Shown: positions 1-9,413, numbered from the stretch's first letter. The stretch is DNA of 64,000 nucleotides from Cyclonatronum proteinivorum (GCF_003353065.1 NZ_CP027806.1:1149001-1213000); one strand, 5' to 3'. Numbers and translations are program-made. Notes: generated from the sequence alone by a model not told the origin.

Positions 1-177
1 TTTCTCAGGGCCGGGCTAAGCTACTCAGATCACGTTGTGACCGGCAATGACATTCGCTCGGAATTCGACGAGCTTTTTACGCAACTTGGCATTGAAAGCA
101 CCAAGATTCAGGGTGCCCCACAGGACGTATCATCCAAATTCGCTGACTTTTATCGTACCATCAAACCGGAGAACTAA
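1..177 (+). CDS. C-terminal fragment of a glycogen/starch synthase-like protein (5' end outside window)
   Basis: Frame 1 is open from the first base to a TAA at 175-177 and encodes 58 residues ending in YRTIKPEN. The stretch with YSDHVVTGNDI followed by a weakly conserved tail resembles the end of the short glycogen (starch) synthase catalytic-domain proteins of Bacteroidota, where a similar YSD-x-VI-x-GS segment closes the protein. In that group this gene often precedes a DUF4270 lipoprotein gene, which is what follows here. The identification rests on the short tail and the neighbour, so it is tentative. It overrides a longer reading of the next gene that would start at 47 in another frame. 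Confidence 0.5.
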   Translation, partial: FLRAGLSYSDHVVTGNDIRSEFDELFTQLGIESTKIQGAPQDVSSKFADFYRTIKPEN

Positions 178-184
178 ACCCTGT

Positions 185-1603
185 ATGCAAAAAGGGACCG
201 AACCAACGCAACCCCGCTACGTTCATTTTTACCAGCTGAAAACACTTGGGCTGTTCATTGCCGCGATGGTCTTGCTTGGAGGTTTATATGCCTGCAGCAA
301 CGACAACAACATCGCAGGCGCTTCATTTGTTGAGGGAGGACAGAATATCTCTGTTGATACGCTCGATGTTGAAGACTTTGAGATTGTAGATTTGCTCACT
401 TACACCGGAAATCTGAGCGTTTTTTCAGCCGGCCGTTTCAATGATCCGATACTCGGAACCATTCAAAGCACGGCTTTCCTGGCGCCCGGCATTAATTCTG
501 TTAACGTTTCAGATTCTGTTCATGCCGGTGCTGAAGTGTACCTTGTGCTGCACCCTTTCACTTTTATGGGTGATACAACCGGTACAGCTACCTTCAACCT
601 GCATTTTATTGAACAGCGCTGGCGTCCGGTTTCGGTTCGTAAAGACACCGAAATTGCTTTCAATCCGGCGCCTTTTGGTCAGGTGAGCTTTACGGCAGAA
701 ACCGATTCGGTACTTTTCAAAATGCCGCAAGCCTGGGCTGATGAATACCGAGAATTCTTCAATGAAGAAAACAATCCCCTGGAAAATGTGCGCGAAAATC
801 TGTTCGGTTTTGCGGTTGTCCCAACAGCGGAAACCAATGCTATTGTTAGTTTCAGCACAGAGTCTATCGTAAGTGATACGCTGGGTAACCGTAATTATAC
901 CGGAACCCGTTTGCTGGTCGTCAATCCTGAATCTGACGACGACGAGAATGGAAACGGCGGAGATAGCGGAGATTTCTTCCCGGCCGATGACGGCGACGAC
1001 AACGGAAACGGAGACAATGGCAACGGGGACAATGGAAATGGCGATAACGGGGATAACGGCGGTTTTATCGATCCTTTTCCCAATCGTCAATCATTCTCAG
1101 CGCCGTTCAGGGGGAATGGTTTTAACACCATCCGCACAGATATCCCGGATCCGGATCCCGGCATTATCCCGGTCTTCAACACTTTTGAACAGGTATTGCG
1201 GCTCGATCTGAACCTGGACAGCCGTGATTTTTCATCACAGGCCGTCAGTCGGGCAGAATTGTTGCTTTTTGAAGACCTTGACGCAAGTACCGTACTCCCG
1301 GACGGGCAGGTACGCAGAGGCAGTGGCCGCCTTCAGTTTTATGTGCTGAATGAGACCGAGCGTAATTTTGAAGTCATCAAACTCCCGCTGTTCGAACCCC
1401 CTGTACGCGAATCCGATCTGTCATACCGGGTGAATGTTACCGAATTCATACAAACCTATCAGTTAGGGCGCCGGACCGAGACGGAATTTTTTATCACCTC
1501 AGGACCTAATAACGGTCAGTTCACACCAACTTTCCTGGCAGCGCCGGGTTCAGGTGAACGTTCACCCAAACTCATCATCACACGCATTAATCCGGAGAAA
1601 TAA
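185..1603 (+). CDS. DUF4270-like lipoprotein with Gly-Asn-Asp linker
   Basis: This is a 472-residue exported protein. The frame is open from 47, but the ATG at 185 is preferred because it lies just past the stop of the upstream gene and is followed by a hydrophobic segment ending in the lipobox LGGLYAC, typical of an outer-membrane or periplasmic lipoprotein. The early part (SVDTLDVEDFEI..., then a segment reading RFNDPILGTIQSTAF) has the layout of DUF4270 proteins. Around residues 255-300 there is an acidic low-complexity linker of repeated GNGDN units. The C-terminal part looks like a beta-sandwich. The next gene starts immediately after the stop, so the two are probably co-transcribed. The molecular role is unknown. 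Confidence 0.7.
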   Translation: MQKGTEPTQPRYVHFYQLKTLGLFIAAMVLLGGLYACSNDNNIAGASFVEGGQNISVDTLDVEDFEIVDLLTYTGNLSVFSAGRFNDPILGTIQSTAFLAPGINSVNVSDSVHAGAEVYLVLHPFTFMGDTTGTATFNLHFIEQRWRPVSVRKDTEIAFNPAPFGQVSFTAETDSVLFKMPQAWADEYREFFNEENNPLENVRENLFGFAVVPTAETNAIVSFSTESIVSDTLGNRNYTGTRLLVVNPESDDDENGNGGDSGDFFPADDGDDNGNGDNGNGDNGNGDNGDNGGFIDPFPNRQSFSAPFRGNGFNTIRTDIPDPDPGIIPVFNTFEQVLRLDLNLDSRDFSSQAVSRAELLLFEDLDASTVLPDGQVRRGSGRLQFYVLNETERNFEVIKLPLFEPPVRESDLSYRVNVTEFIQTYQLGRRTETEFFITSGPNNGQFTPTFLAAPGSGERSPKLIITRINPEK

Positions 1604-2914
1604 GTGAAGCTAACCGTAAAACTCTCGATGATACTCGTTCTGATGGTGCTGCACACAACTACAGCACATGCACAGGAAAATCTGGTACGCAGTGCTTCGG
1701 TTTATTCCGTGCTGGGCCTTGGTATGCCGCAGGATTATCTTTCCATTCATGGAACCGGCATGTCACTTATTGGTGTCGCAACGCCAGACCGCACCAAGGG
1801 GACACTGGCAAATCCGGCCATGTGGGGATCAACCTATCTCACACACATGACGGTTTCAGGGAATGTAACTACATTTGCAGCCAGTGACGGGGTGACCGAC
1901 GCAAGCAGTACGCTGGTAGGCTTCGACCGTTTTCAGGCACAGATACCGCTCATTCGCGAACGACTGGGCTTATCCGCAGGTCTGTATCGCTCAACCGATG
2001 TGCGTTACACGCTGATTGAAGATTCCAATATTGTGCTTCCCACCGCTGACTCCCTGTCGGTTGTAGATTACACTTCTGCCGTTTCAGGTACTGGGGGGAT
2101 TAACCGTTTGGAAGTAGGACTGGGATTAAGGCTCAACAACCATATCTTTATTGGCTATGCCCCTTCGATGAAATTCGGGATAATCGACGAAGACAACCAA
2201 ATTCTGTTCAACAGCAGCCTGTACAGTCCGGTAAGGTACAACCAAAGAACCCGATACCGGGGGATCGCCCATCGCTTCGGAACCATGATAACCCTACCGC
2301 GGGTATTTTCTTCAAGGGATCAGCTTGTGTTTGGTGCGACCGCAACCCTTTCATCTGATTTGAGTGCACATCGTAAAATTAACACCCGAATCTTAACAGG
2401 TCAGATACTTAATGATCTCGAACTTGTACCAGAAGATGAATTTGGTAAACAAAATGTTACCTATCCGTTTGAGACAACCCTCGGTTTATCTTATTTTCCT
2501 ACGCAATACACGCTGTTTTCCGCTGAAGTACATTTTCAGCAGTGGAGTCAGCTGAATTCTTTTGAATCTGAGGAACAGCTTTCATTTATGAAAGACCGGG
2601 TTCGCCTGGGGTTCGGCTTTGAATACGACGCTTTCAGTCGGGGTAACGAAGGGTTATTCAATAGTCTGATTTATCGTGCAGGCTTTTCGTATGATAACGG
2701 CCACCTCTCAATAGAAGGCACTGACATTGATACAATGTTGTTTTCTGTTGGTTTAGGTATTCCGTCCCCTTCCATGGGATCGTCTCTTGATCTGAGTTTC
2801 GACTTTGGTCTGAGAGGTACTGAAGATGACGGTCTTGTACGGGAAAGAATATTTGGATTGCGGGCTTCGTTAAGCTTCTCAGAACTCATGTTCCTGCAGC
2901 GTAGAGTTAATTAA
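1604..2914 (+). CDS. outer-membrane beta-barrel protein (FadL/PorV-like)
   Basis: This 436-residue protein begins with a GTG directly after the TAA of the preceding gene. It has a signal peptide ending AHAQ and then alternating-hydrophobicity strands. The early segment with VYSVLGLGMPQDYLS and a NPAMWG motif is typical of barrels related to OMPP1/FadL or PorV, in which an N-terminal strand is followed by an NPA loop. The C-terminus ends in an aromatic-containing strand. The barrel assignment is an inference from pattern; the cargo is unknown. The zero-length spacing points to translational coupling with the DUF4270-like lipoprotein upstream, which could be a partner at the outer membrane. Confidence 0.65.
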   Translation: MKLTVKLSMILVLMVLHTTTAHAQENLVRSASVYSVLGLGMPQDYLSIHGTGMSLIGVATPDRTKGTLANPAMWGSTYLTHMTVSGNVTTFAASDGVTDASSTLVGFDRFQAQIPLIRERLGLSAGLYRSTDVRYTLIEDSNIVLPTADSLSVVDYTSAVSGTGGINRLEVGLGLRLNNHIFIGYAPSMKFGIIDEDNQILFNSSLYSPVRYNQRTRYRGIAHRFGTMITLPRVFSSRDQLVFGATATLSSDLSAHRKINTRILTGQILNDLELVPEDEFGKQNVTYPFETTLGLSYFPTQYTLFSAEVHFQQWSQLNSFESEEQLSFMKDRVRLGFGFEYDAFSRGNEGLFNSLIYRAGFSYDNGHLSIEGTDIDTMLFSVGLGIPSPSMGSSLDLSFDFGLRGTEDDGLVRERIFGLRASLSFSELMFLQRRVN

Positions 2915-2949
2915 ACAGAAATACCTATCAGATTTATACCTGAAATCTT

Positions 2950-4275
2950 ATGAAAAAGCTAATCTTGCTACTGATAGCCGGACTTTTCGTGAGCGAATCG
3001 GCATTTGCTCAGGAAGAACCTCCTACACCGCTGAATCTTCCCCCAATTGCCGTTCAGTCTCTTTTTGTGGAAAGTGTACGGAATCAGCAGTTTGAAGAAG
3101 CCCTCAATTTTGGTCGCTGGCTGGTTGACTGGCGTCCGCGTGAAATGGAAAACAATCCGAATTTCAGAGGCGACCGTAACTTCCGCAGAATGATTCAGAT
3201 TTACGAAGCCATCGGCGCTCAGCAGTCTGATCCGAGCCTCAGGGAAGCCTATATTGATTCTGTACTCATTATGTATGAGCGTACCTTCATTACGTTTGAT
3301 GAATCGGAGATTGATAAATTCGAATGGAAAATGAACAGAGCGCGATTCATGCAATCTAATATGCGTGCAATCGATAATGGTAGGGTGCTGACCATGGAAG
3401 AGTACAATGAACTCTTCGAAAAAGACATGGAACGCTTTATTCAGACCGGAGATGGCTACTTCATCAACTATTTGGTCAGTGAGCTTGTAAATAATGGGTT
3501 TCGCGACCGCGCTATACAAACCATGAATGTAGCTGAACCGCTGTCACCGGAGTCTGTAAGAGCGCACTTCAATCAGGTAAGAGCTGACTTATTTAGCTCT
3601 CCCGATGAGCGCATTGAATTCCTTCTTACCCAAATGGATGGTATGGATGAAGATGAGCAGCTCGAAACCAAGCAGGAATTATTTGATCTCTACGGTGCTA
3701 CCGGAAACAGAGAAAAGCAGCGGGAGATGGCCATAACTTTATATGAAGTCGATCCGTCTTACGCCAATATCATGAGGCTTGCTGAGTACGCCGAAAGTCA
3801 GGCAAATTACCGTGACGCGATTCGCTATCTGGGAGAAGCTTTCCAGGCTACAGATGATCCTGAAACCCGTGCCATGATTAACCTGAAGCTCTCTGAAAAT
3901 CATTTTGCACTACGTGATCTCCAAACCGCACGCACGTACGCTCAGCGTGCCATGCGCCTGCGTCCAAACTGGGGTGCACCCCTTATGCGAATGGCAGATA
4001 TTTATGCGCAGGCAGTTACAGACTGTGCAAGCGGTGGCCTTGAGCGTACCGACAAAGCCGTTTACTGGCTCGTAATCGATTATCTTGAAAGGGCTCGCAG
4101 AGTTGACAGCAGCGTTGCCAATACAGTTCAGCGCAGCATTGCAAGTTTTCAGGCTGTTACCCCCAATGCGGAAGAGAAATTTTATATGAATTGGGAAAAT
4201 GGCGATACCATTCAGGTTGGGGCGAACCTCAATGCTTGTTACGATTGGATTAGCGAAAGCACGACCGTTCGCTAA
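2950..4275 (+). CDS. periplasmic tetratricopeptide-repeat protein
   Basis: This 441-residue protein has a clear signal peptide (MKKLILLLIAGLF... ending SAFAQ). It is almost wholly helical afterwards. TPR-like helix pairs are visible, for example around residues 275-345 with the alternation SYANIMRLAEYAESQ, YRDAIRYLGEAFQA and LQTARTYAQRAMRLRP. Two cysteines occur near residues 358 and 428 and might form a disulphide. It lies 35 bp after the barrel gene and is followed by a strong terminator, so it probably closes a three-gene operon. TPR proteins of this kind usually act as scaffolds in envelope complexes; no specific partner can be named. Confidence 0.7.
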   Translation: MKKLILLLIAGLFVSESAFAQEEPPTPLNLPPIAVQSLFVESVRNQQFEEALNFGRWLVDWRPREMENNPNFRGDRNFRRMIQIYEAIGAQQSDPSLREAYIDSVLIMYERTFITFDESEIDKFEWKMNRARFMQSNMRAIDNGRVLTMEEYNELFEKDMERFIQTGDGYFINYLVSELVNNGFRDRAIQTMNVAEPLSPESVRAHFNQVRADLFSSPDERIEFLLTQMDGMDEDEQLETKQELFDLYGATGNREKQREMAITLYEVDPSYANIMRLAEYAESQANYRDAIRYLGEAFQATDDPETRAMINLKLSENHFALRDLQTARTYAQRAMRLRPNWGAPLMRMADIYAQAVTDCASGGLERTDKAVYWLVIDYLERARRVDSSVANTVQRSIASFQAVTPNAEEKFYMNWENGDTIQVGANLNACYDWISESTTVR

Positions 4276-4307
4276 GTACACATCTGATCATTAACATTGT
4301 TTAAAAT

Positions 4308-4361
4308 GGCTTTGTGAAATTGCAGGTATTCGATTTGTTGACCTGTACTTTTCACAAAGCC
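4308..4361 (+). terminator. Rho-independent terminator after the TPR gene
   Basis: A 12-bp perfect stem is formed by GGCTTTGTGAAA at 4308-4319 and its complement at 4350-4361. The arms extend inward through an AGGT/ACCT pairing, and a run of six T follows. Confidence 0.9.
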
Positions 4362-5074
4362 TTTTTTAGTTTTATTTGTATTACAAGGCCATACTGCCGA
4401 TATTTAGATTTAATTTTCTGTTCAGTTCGCAACTCATCGTATGACTCAGGGAGCTGAATGCTTCAGTAGCGTAACCGAAAAGAAGTGTACGAAGCGACTG
4501 ATACGAGCGCAGCATATTCGTGCAAAATACGTTTTTATCAGGGGCGATGAAGTTATCTCTGCATTGTATCTCCTGAGATGGGTTTATATCACAGCCGGAA
4601 AGTTTTTTAATCGTATGGCAAAACCCGACTTTATATCTCCTTGCAAGGGCTGCGTTGTATATACCCGCACGAACGTCTTATAGAAGCAAACAAGCCCTGT
4701 TTCAGCGGTATCAAATCTGCAGTTTCGTTAAAACCATTTCAATCAGGCCCGAAAAGACGAATACGTACCATTCATTTTCTGACAGCTTAAGCTTTATATC
4801 AGAAAATTGTATATATGGTTAAATCAGGGCTGTAAGGATGCTTTAGAGCCTTAGTTGTATGCAAGTAGGCTCGTACTGCGTATGCTGCGATGGGACAGGT
4901 ACTAAGGCATTTACCGCAGTAAGGCTATCGTTTGTGAGTTGATAAATTTGCCGGGCTCTGCAGTACATCCCGGATTAAATACAAACAAAATTAAAATCAA
5001 AAAGAATAAACAGATGTAATCTGATTGTTTTATTGGACGTCATCTGTATCTATCAGGAATAAGCTAAACCAGAA
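4362..5074. other. long gap upstream of rho, no gene recognised
   Basis: About 700 bases without a convincing gene. An 80-codon frame at 4441-4683 has no signal peptide, domain or ribosome-binding site, and its amino-acid composition does not look like that of its neighbours. Close to rho a pairing ACAGATG (near 5012) with CATCTGT (near 5041) could form a hairpin in the leader. Long leaders are known for rho genes that are autoregulated by Rho-dependent termination, so this may be a regulatory 5' leader. No known structured RNA was recognised. Confidence 0.4.
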
Positions 5075-6322
5075 ATGGCTCAATCAAGAAAAAAGAGTAA
5101 ATCAAGAGGCCGCAGAAAAAGCAACAAGCCTAAAGGGCGTGCTGCGGCTCCTAAGGGGAAAAAAAATAACCCGCTAATACCCGAATTTAATGGTCAGCAG
5201 CCTTCAAAGCCAGCCGGTACGTACAGTGGCGTTCTTGAAATCAATGAGAAAGGGTATGGCTTCCTTCGCAAGCTCAATCATGAGTTCACCCAAAAGGAGT
5301 CAGATCCTTTTGTGCATGTAAACATGGTACACATGTTGTACCTGAAGCCCGGACTTGTTCTTGATTGTGAGCTGGAAGAAGATAATAAAGGCAATCGCAG
5401 GGTTACTGAAATCCTTCAGATAAACGGACGACCGATTAAGGATTGGACCCTCGCGAAGCGGTTTGAGCTTCAAACACCAATTATGCCGGTTTCACAAATC
5501 AAGCTATCGCACAAAGCTGAAGAAACCGAAATGCGGGTTATTGACCTTATTTCACCGGTAGGTAAAGGGCAGCGGGCTATTATTGTAGCACCTCCCAGAA
5601 CCGGAAAAACGGTTTTACTGAAGCAAATTGCGAAAGCCATTGAAACCTATCACAAGAAAATTCATCTTGCCGTTCTGTTGATTGATGAACGTCCGGAAGA
5701 AGTTACGGACTTTATTCGGACCACAAGCGGACAGGTGTTTGCCTCATCAAATGATAATCCGGTTGAAAGCCATACGCGCATTGCGGAAATGGCTTTAGGC
5801 TATGTGAAGCGACGTGCCGAAATGGGAGATGATGTTGTGCTCCTGATCGATTCCCTTACCCGTATGGGGCGTGCTTACAATGGCGTAAAATCCGGTTCGG
5901 GCGGCAGAACGATGTCTGGTGGTCTTGACATCCGCGCGCTCGAAATTCCTAAAAGAATATTCGGCGCGGCACGCAAAATTGAAGGCGCCGGTTCCCTGAC
6001 CATTATTGCTACCTGCCTCATTGAAACCAACTCCCGTATGGATGATCTCATCTTCGAGGAATTCAAGGGAACGGGTAACATGGAACTCGTGCTCGACCGG
6101 GACCTTGCCAACGACCGCATTTTTCCTGCGATCAATATTGCAGCTTCCGGCACGCGAAATGAAGAAAAATTCATTGAAGATTCTTCCATCGAAGAACGAA
6201 ATGTGCTGCGCCGCTATTTGCTCCGTAAACCTCCCAAAGACTCCATGCTTAGCCTTCTGCAGGTACTGAAGCGCACGACAAGCAACCGGGATTTACTTGA
6301 GCAGCTCGCGACGCTTACGTAG
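5075..6322 (+). CDS. rho: transcription termination factor Rho
   Basis: This is a 415-residue hexameric RNA helicase that terminates transcription. Residues 1-45 are a basic Lys/Arg-rich tail replacing the usual N-terminal Rho_N helical domain. A cold-shock-type RNA-binding domain follows (EINEKGYGFLR at about 55-65). The ATPase core has Walker A VAPPRTGKT (171-179), a catalytic-loop DERPEEV (204-210), Walker B VVLLIDS (254-260), LTRMGRAYN (261-269) and the Q/R-loop region SGSGGRTMSGG (273-283). The P-loop carries RT where E. coli Rho has KA. The gene overlaps convergent lptB by 8 bp at its 3' end, leaving no room for a terminator between them. Confidence 0.97.
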   Translation: MAQSRKKSKSRGRRKSNKPKGRAAAPKGKKNNPLIPEFNGQQPSKPAGTYSGVLEINEKGYGFLRKLNHEFTQKESDPFVHVNMVHMLYLKPGLVLDCELEEDNKGNRRVTEILQINGRPIKDWTLAKRFELQTPIMPVSQIKLSHKAEETEMRVIDLISPVGKGQRAIIVAPPRTGKTVLLKQIAKAIETYHKKIHLAVLLIDERPEEVTDFIRTTSGQVFASSNDNPVESHTRIAEMALGYVKRRAEMGDDVVLLIDSLTRMGRAYNGVKSGSGGRTMSGGLDIRALEIPKRIFGAARKIEGAGSLTIIATCLIETNSRMDDLIFEEFKGTGNMELVLDRDLANDRIFPAINIAASGTRNEEKFIEDSSIEERNVLRRYLLRKPPKDSMLSLLQVLKRTTSNRDLLEQLATLT

Positions 6323-7130
6323 CCGGGTTATCGTGGCCGGAAACCGGTAACTCGGAACGGGTTTCTTCAACAGTATAACGCTCGAGCCGGAACTGTTTCC
6401 CTAAATACAGCCGGCGCGCCTCTTCATCCTCGGCAAGCCGGTCAGCCGTGCCTTCCATCAGGATTTTTCCCTCAAACATCAGGTAGGCGCGATCTGTAAT
6501 TGCTAAGGTTTCGTGTACGTTGTGATCGGTAATAAAAATGCCGATGTTTTTTTGTTTCAGCGTGTACACGATCTTTTGGATGTCCTCCACAGCGATGGGG
6601 TCAACGCCAGCAAAGGGTTCATCAAGCAGAATAAACTTTGGGTTTGTGATGAGCGCACGCGCAATTTCGGTACGCCGTCGCTCGCCTCCCGAGAGAGAAT
6701 AGCCATAACTTTTTTCAACCCCCTGAAGGTTGAATTCTTCTATCAGTTTGCCCGCTTTCTCGCGTCGCTCTTTTTTCGACGTATTGGTAAACTCAAGCAC
6801 CGACTCCAGGTTTTCGCGCACCGTAAGGTTGCGGAACACACTTGCTTCCTGTGCCAGGTAGCCTACACCTGCCCGCGCCCTGCGGTACATTGGCATGCGT
6901 GTAATCTTAGTCTTGTTGAGATAAATATTGCCGCTGTCCGGTCGAATCAAACCCATAAACATGTAGAAAGTAGTCGTCTTACCTGCACCATTCGGACCCA
7001 GTAGCCCGACGATTTCCCCCTGATGCACATTGATAGAGACCTGATTTACAACGGTTTTCTTTTTGTAGGTCTTTACAAGGCGGTCGGAATGCAGAATCAG
7101 GTTTTCTGATGGGGAAGATGGTTTACTCAT
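6315..7130 (-). CDS. lptB: LPS export system ATP-binding protein LptB
   Basis: This 271-residue cytoplasmic ATPase powers LPS extraction by the LptFG permease. Walker A GPNGAGKT is at 45-52, the Q-loop YLAQE at 91-95, the signature LSGGERRR at 146-153, Walker B FILLDEPFAGVDP at 166-178 and the switch histidine at H203 (TDHNVHE). The pattern YLAQEASVFR-NLTVREN is characteristic of LptB and separates it from amino-acid transporter ATPases. A short extra C-terminal tail of about 25 residues is present. The permease genes are not in the window. The gene shares eight base pairs with the end of rho on the other strand. Confidence 0.93.
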   Translation of the reverse strand: MSKPSSPSENLILHSDRLVKTYKKKTVVNQVSINVHQGEIVGLLGPNGAGKTTTFYMFMGLIRPDSGNIYLNKTKITRMPMYRRARAGVGYLAQEASVFRNLTVRENLESVLEFTNTSKKERREKAGKLIEEFNLQGVEKSYGYSLSGGERRRTEIARALITNPKFILLDEPFAGVDPIAVEDIQKIVYTLKQKNIGIFITDHNVHETLAITDRAYLMFEGKILMEGTADRLAEDEEARRLYLGKQFRLERYTVEETRSELPVSGHDNPAT

Positions 7131-7189
7131 CCTGATGAAAAAATCAGTTGGTGTTGATCAAGAAGGGACGACGGGGCAGCGAAAGCGTC

Positions 7190-8236
7190 TTACAATGCAA
7201 AATAGGTGTGCGCCTGTTCTATAAAAGCCTTCGTGAGTTTAATGCCGGAAAGCACGTCGGCAAGGTTGCAGCTCTCAACAGTAGTGTGCAGGTAGCGCGT
7301 AGGCGTTGAGACGCAGCCGACCTGCGCGCCGACGCCTGTGAGATATTGCAGGGCCGCTGTATCCGTGCCGCCTGCCGTAAGCAGCTCCCGCTGATGTGCA
7401 ATATCATGATCCAGCGCCAGGGTTTCCAAAAACGTTACCAGCTTTGGGGTACAGATCACGCTTCCGTCCATGACTTTGATCGCCGTACCCTCACCCAGGA
7501 CGGAAATTTTCTGATGGGTATCTGCACCGGGTAAATCGTTCGCCAGCGTCACATCAAGCGCAAGTCCTACTTCGGGCTGAATGGCATGTGCTGCGACCCG
7601 CGCGCCGCGAAGACCGACTTCTTCCTGTACCGTAAAAACCGCATAGAGATCAACCCCGGTAGAAGCTGCCTGTCGGAAAGCCTCCAGCAAAATATAAACC
7701 GAGATACGGTTATCCAGCGATTTGCAGCTGATGTTGTTCCCAATGGTTTTCAGGCTTTGATCTCTTGTAATGGGCGTGCCGACCGGTACGGCTTTGGAAA
7801 CTTCTTCCTCATTCAGGCCGCAGTCGATAAAAAGCTCGGTAGTCTTGGGCGTGCGCTTTTTCTCTTCATCGCTTTGGGTATGCGGCGCTTTTCCGCCAAT
7901 TATACCAGGCAGGTCACGGCTACCGTGTACAATTACCCGCTGATTCAGCAGTGATTTTGCGTCGAACCCGCCCAGCGTATGAAACCGGATGAAGCCGTTT
8001 TTATCCACGCCAGTTGAAATCAGTGCGATTTCATCGAGATGGGCAGCTGCCATCACCTTGCGCTTCCCGCCTTTTTTGCGCACGATCAGATTGCCCATAC
8101 CGTCGGTGCTGATCTCATCCGCAAAGCCGCTTAGGGCGTGTTCAACAACGGTACGAACAGGTTCTTCAAAACCGGGCGCGCCGGGGGTTTCGCAGATTTG
8201 TTTTAGGAGGGCGAAGTCAACAGATAGTTCAGGCAT
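7190..8236 (-). CDS. M42-family metallo-aminopeptidase
   Basis: This is a 348-residue cytosolic peptidase of the M42 family (glutamyl aminopeptidase/FrvX/TET type), which trims N-terminal residues from peptides using two metal ions. Ligands expected for the family are all present: H66 in AAHLDE, D175 in SLDNR, catalytic E205 with ligand E206 in QEEVG, D228 in ALDVT and H317 in YLHTTVE. The start motif ICETPGAPGFE is also typical. It lies 9 bp downstream of purQ and may be co-transcribed with the purine genes. Earlier annotation pipelines sometimes call such proteins cellulase M, which is not supported. Confidence 0.92.
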   Translation of the reverse strand: MPELSVDFALLKQICETPGAPGFEEPVRTVVEHALSGFADEISTDGMGNLIVRKKGGKRKVMAAAHLDEIALISTGVDKNGFIRFHTLGGFDAKSLLNQRVIVHGSRDLPGIIGGKAPHTQSDEEKKRTPKTTELFIDCGLNEEEVSKAVPVGTPITRDQSLKTIGNNISCKSLDNRISVYILLEAFRQAASTGVDLYAVFTVQEEVGLRGARVAAHAIQPEVGLALDVTLANDLPGADTHQKISVLGEGTAIKVMDGSVICTPKLVTFLETLALDHDIAHQRELLTAGGTDTAALQYLTGVGAQVGCVSTPTRYLHTTVESCNLADVLSGIKLTKAFIEQAHTYFAL

Positions 8237-8245
8237 AAATTCAGG

Positions 8246-8944
8246 TCAGGCTGGTTGCAGGTGGTGAAGCATGGATTCAAAAATCAGGCGGCCGTCGGTT
8301 GAACCGAGTTCTGCCTCGCAGGCCCGCTCCGGGTGCGGCATCATCCCCATAACATTCCGCTGTGCATTTACGATTCCGGCAATATTGTTCAGGGAACCAT
8401 TAGGGTTGGCCTCCGGAACGACATCCCCCAAAGCGGTGCAGTAGCGAAATACCACCTGGCCGTTATCTTCAAGGGCTTTGAGCGTATCCTGCGAAGCCGT
8501 GTAATTGCCCTCGCCATGCGCGATTGGAATCTGAAGCGCGCGATTCTTTTCAATCAGATTTGTGAAAGGGGTGTCGGTCTGTTCGGTGCGCAGATACAAC
8601 TGTTTGCAGCGAAATTTCAGGTTTTCGTTGGCCAGCATGGCCCCGGGCAGCAAACCGGCTTCCAGCAAAATCTGAAAACCGTTGCAGATACCGATAACCA
8701 GACCGCCCTTATTCGCAAATTGCACCACATCCTGCATAACCGGCGAAAAACGCGCAATTGCGCCGGACCGCAGGTAGTCGCCGTACGAAAAGCCGCCGGG
8801 CACGATAACCGCGTCGGTTTTGCCGAGGCTTGTTTCCTTATGCCACACAAAGCGAACGTCCGCCCCAAGCACTTGCTTCAGCGCATGGTAGGCATCGTGA
8901 TCACAGTTGGAGCCCGGAAATACAAGAACCGAAAAAGTTGTCAT
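8246..8944 (-). CDS. purQ: phosphoribosylformylglycinamidine synthase subunit PurQ
   Basis: This 232-residue class-I glutamine amidotransferase releases ammonia from glutamine for PurL in step four of purine synthesis. The catalytic triad is visible: C87 in GICNGFQ, and H204 and E206 in MPHPER. The N-terminal [12 protein letters not shown] is the PurQ signature. It overlaps purS by four bases (ATGA), which fits stoichiometric synthesis of the PurLQS complex. The large subunit gene purL is not nearby in this window. Confidence 0.96.
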   Translation of the reverse strand: MTTFSVLVFPGSNCDHDAYHALKQVLGADVRFVWHKETSLGKTDAVIVPGGFSYGDYLRSGAIARFSPVMQDVVQFANKGGLVIGICNGFQILLEAGLLPGAMLANENLKFRCKQLYLRTEQTDTPFTNLIEKNRALQIPIAHGEGNYTASQDTLKALEDNGQVVFRYCTALGDVVPEANPNGSLNNIAGIVNAQRNVMGMMPHPERACEAELGSTDGRLIFESMLHHLQPA

Positions 8945-9198
8945 CGGGACGCTGCCTCCATCACTTCAACTTCAAAATCTTCCATTACTTCATTGGCGAG
9001 CAACTTGCGGGCAGCCATTTCAGCCGCCTCACGCGCCTGAGGCTCACTACCGGCTTCAATATCAAGCTCAATCATTTTGCCGATACGCACATCTTTGATA
9101 CGGTTATAGCCCAGGTTATGCAGGGCACCAAGCGAAGCCTTTCCTTTAGGGTCCAGAATGGAAGGGCGGAGGGTAACGTAAACCCGGATTTTATACAT
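8941..9198 (-). CDS. purS: phosphoribosylformylglycinamidine synthase subunit PurS
   Basis: This 85-residue protein bridges PurL and PurQ in organisms with a split FGAM synthase. The pattern [15 protein letters not shown] near the start and [12 protein letters not shown] in the middle are family hallmarks. It is the first gene of the purS-purQ pair on the minus strand and overlaps purQ by four bases. No purine riboswitch was recognised in the upstream region 9199-9380. Confidence 0.95.
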   Translation of the reverse strand: MYKIRVYVTLRPSILDPKGKASLGALHNLGYNRIKDVRIGKMIELDIEAGSEPQAREAAEMAARKLLANEVMEDFEVEVMEAASR

Positions 9199-9383
9199 AA
9201 GGATGGAATTTGGTTCCGGTTAGAAGGTTGGCCTAATTTACCGTTTTATAAAAGAAAGGGCTAAACGAATCGGAAGTTTTCACAGCCATAATTTCCGCCC
9301 CCCTACCAACAGAGCACGCAGAAGTTTTTCCGCCATTCATTCACCCCAACATCACACCCGCGTGGTCGCCCCATCCCAAAAAG

Positions 9384-9413
9384 AAAACCCGTCTCGGTCA
9401 GGAAACGGGTTTT
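9384..9413 (-). terminator. terminator downstream of the TonB receptor gene
   Basis: AAAACCCGT at 9384-9392 pairs perfectly with ACGGGTTTT at 9405-9413. Read on the minus strand the stem is followed by CTTTTT, as expected for the end of the receptor transcript. Confidence 0.8.

Noticed and set aside
47-184. Longer start of the first complete gene at 47
   Set aside because: This part overlaps the coding tail of the upstream gene in another frame, whereas the start at 185 gives a normal lipoprotein signal.
4441-4683. 80-codon frame in the gap before rho
   Set aside because: No signal peptide, domain or ribosome-binding site, and the composition is unlike that of neighbouring proteins.
7190-8236. 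Reading the M42 protein as a cellulase
   Set aside because: The metal ligands and fold match aminopeptidases; the cellulase label for this family is historical.
9199-9383. Purine riboswitch upstream of purS
   Set aside because: No three-way junction with the conserved purine-aptamer loops could be drawn on the minus strand.
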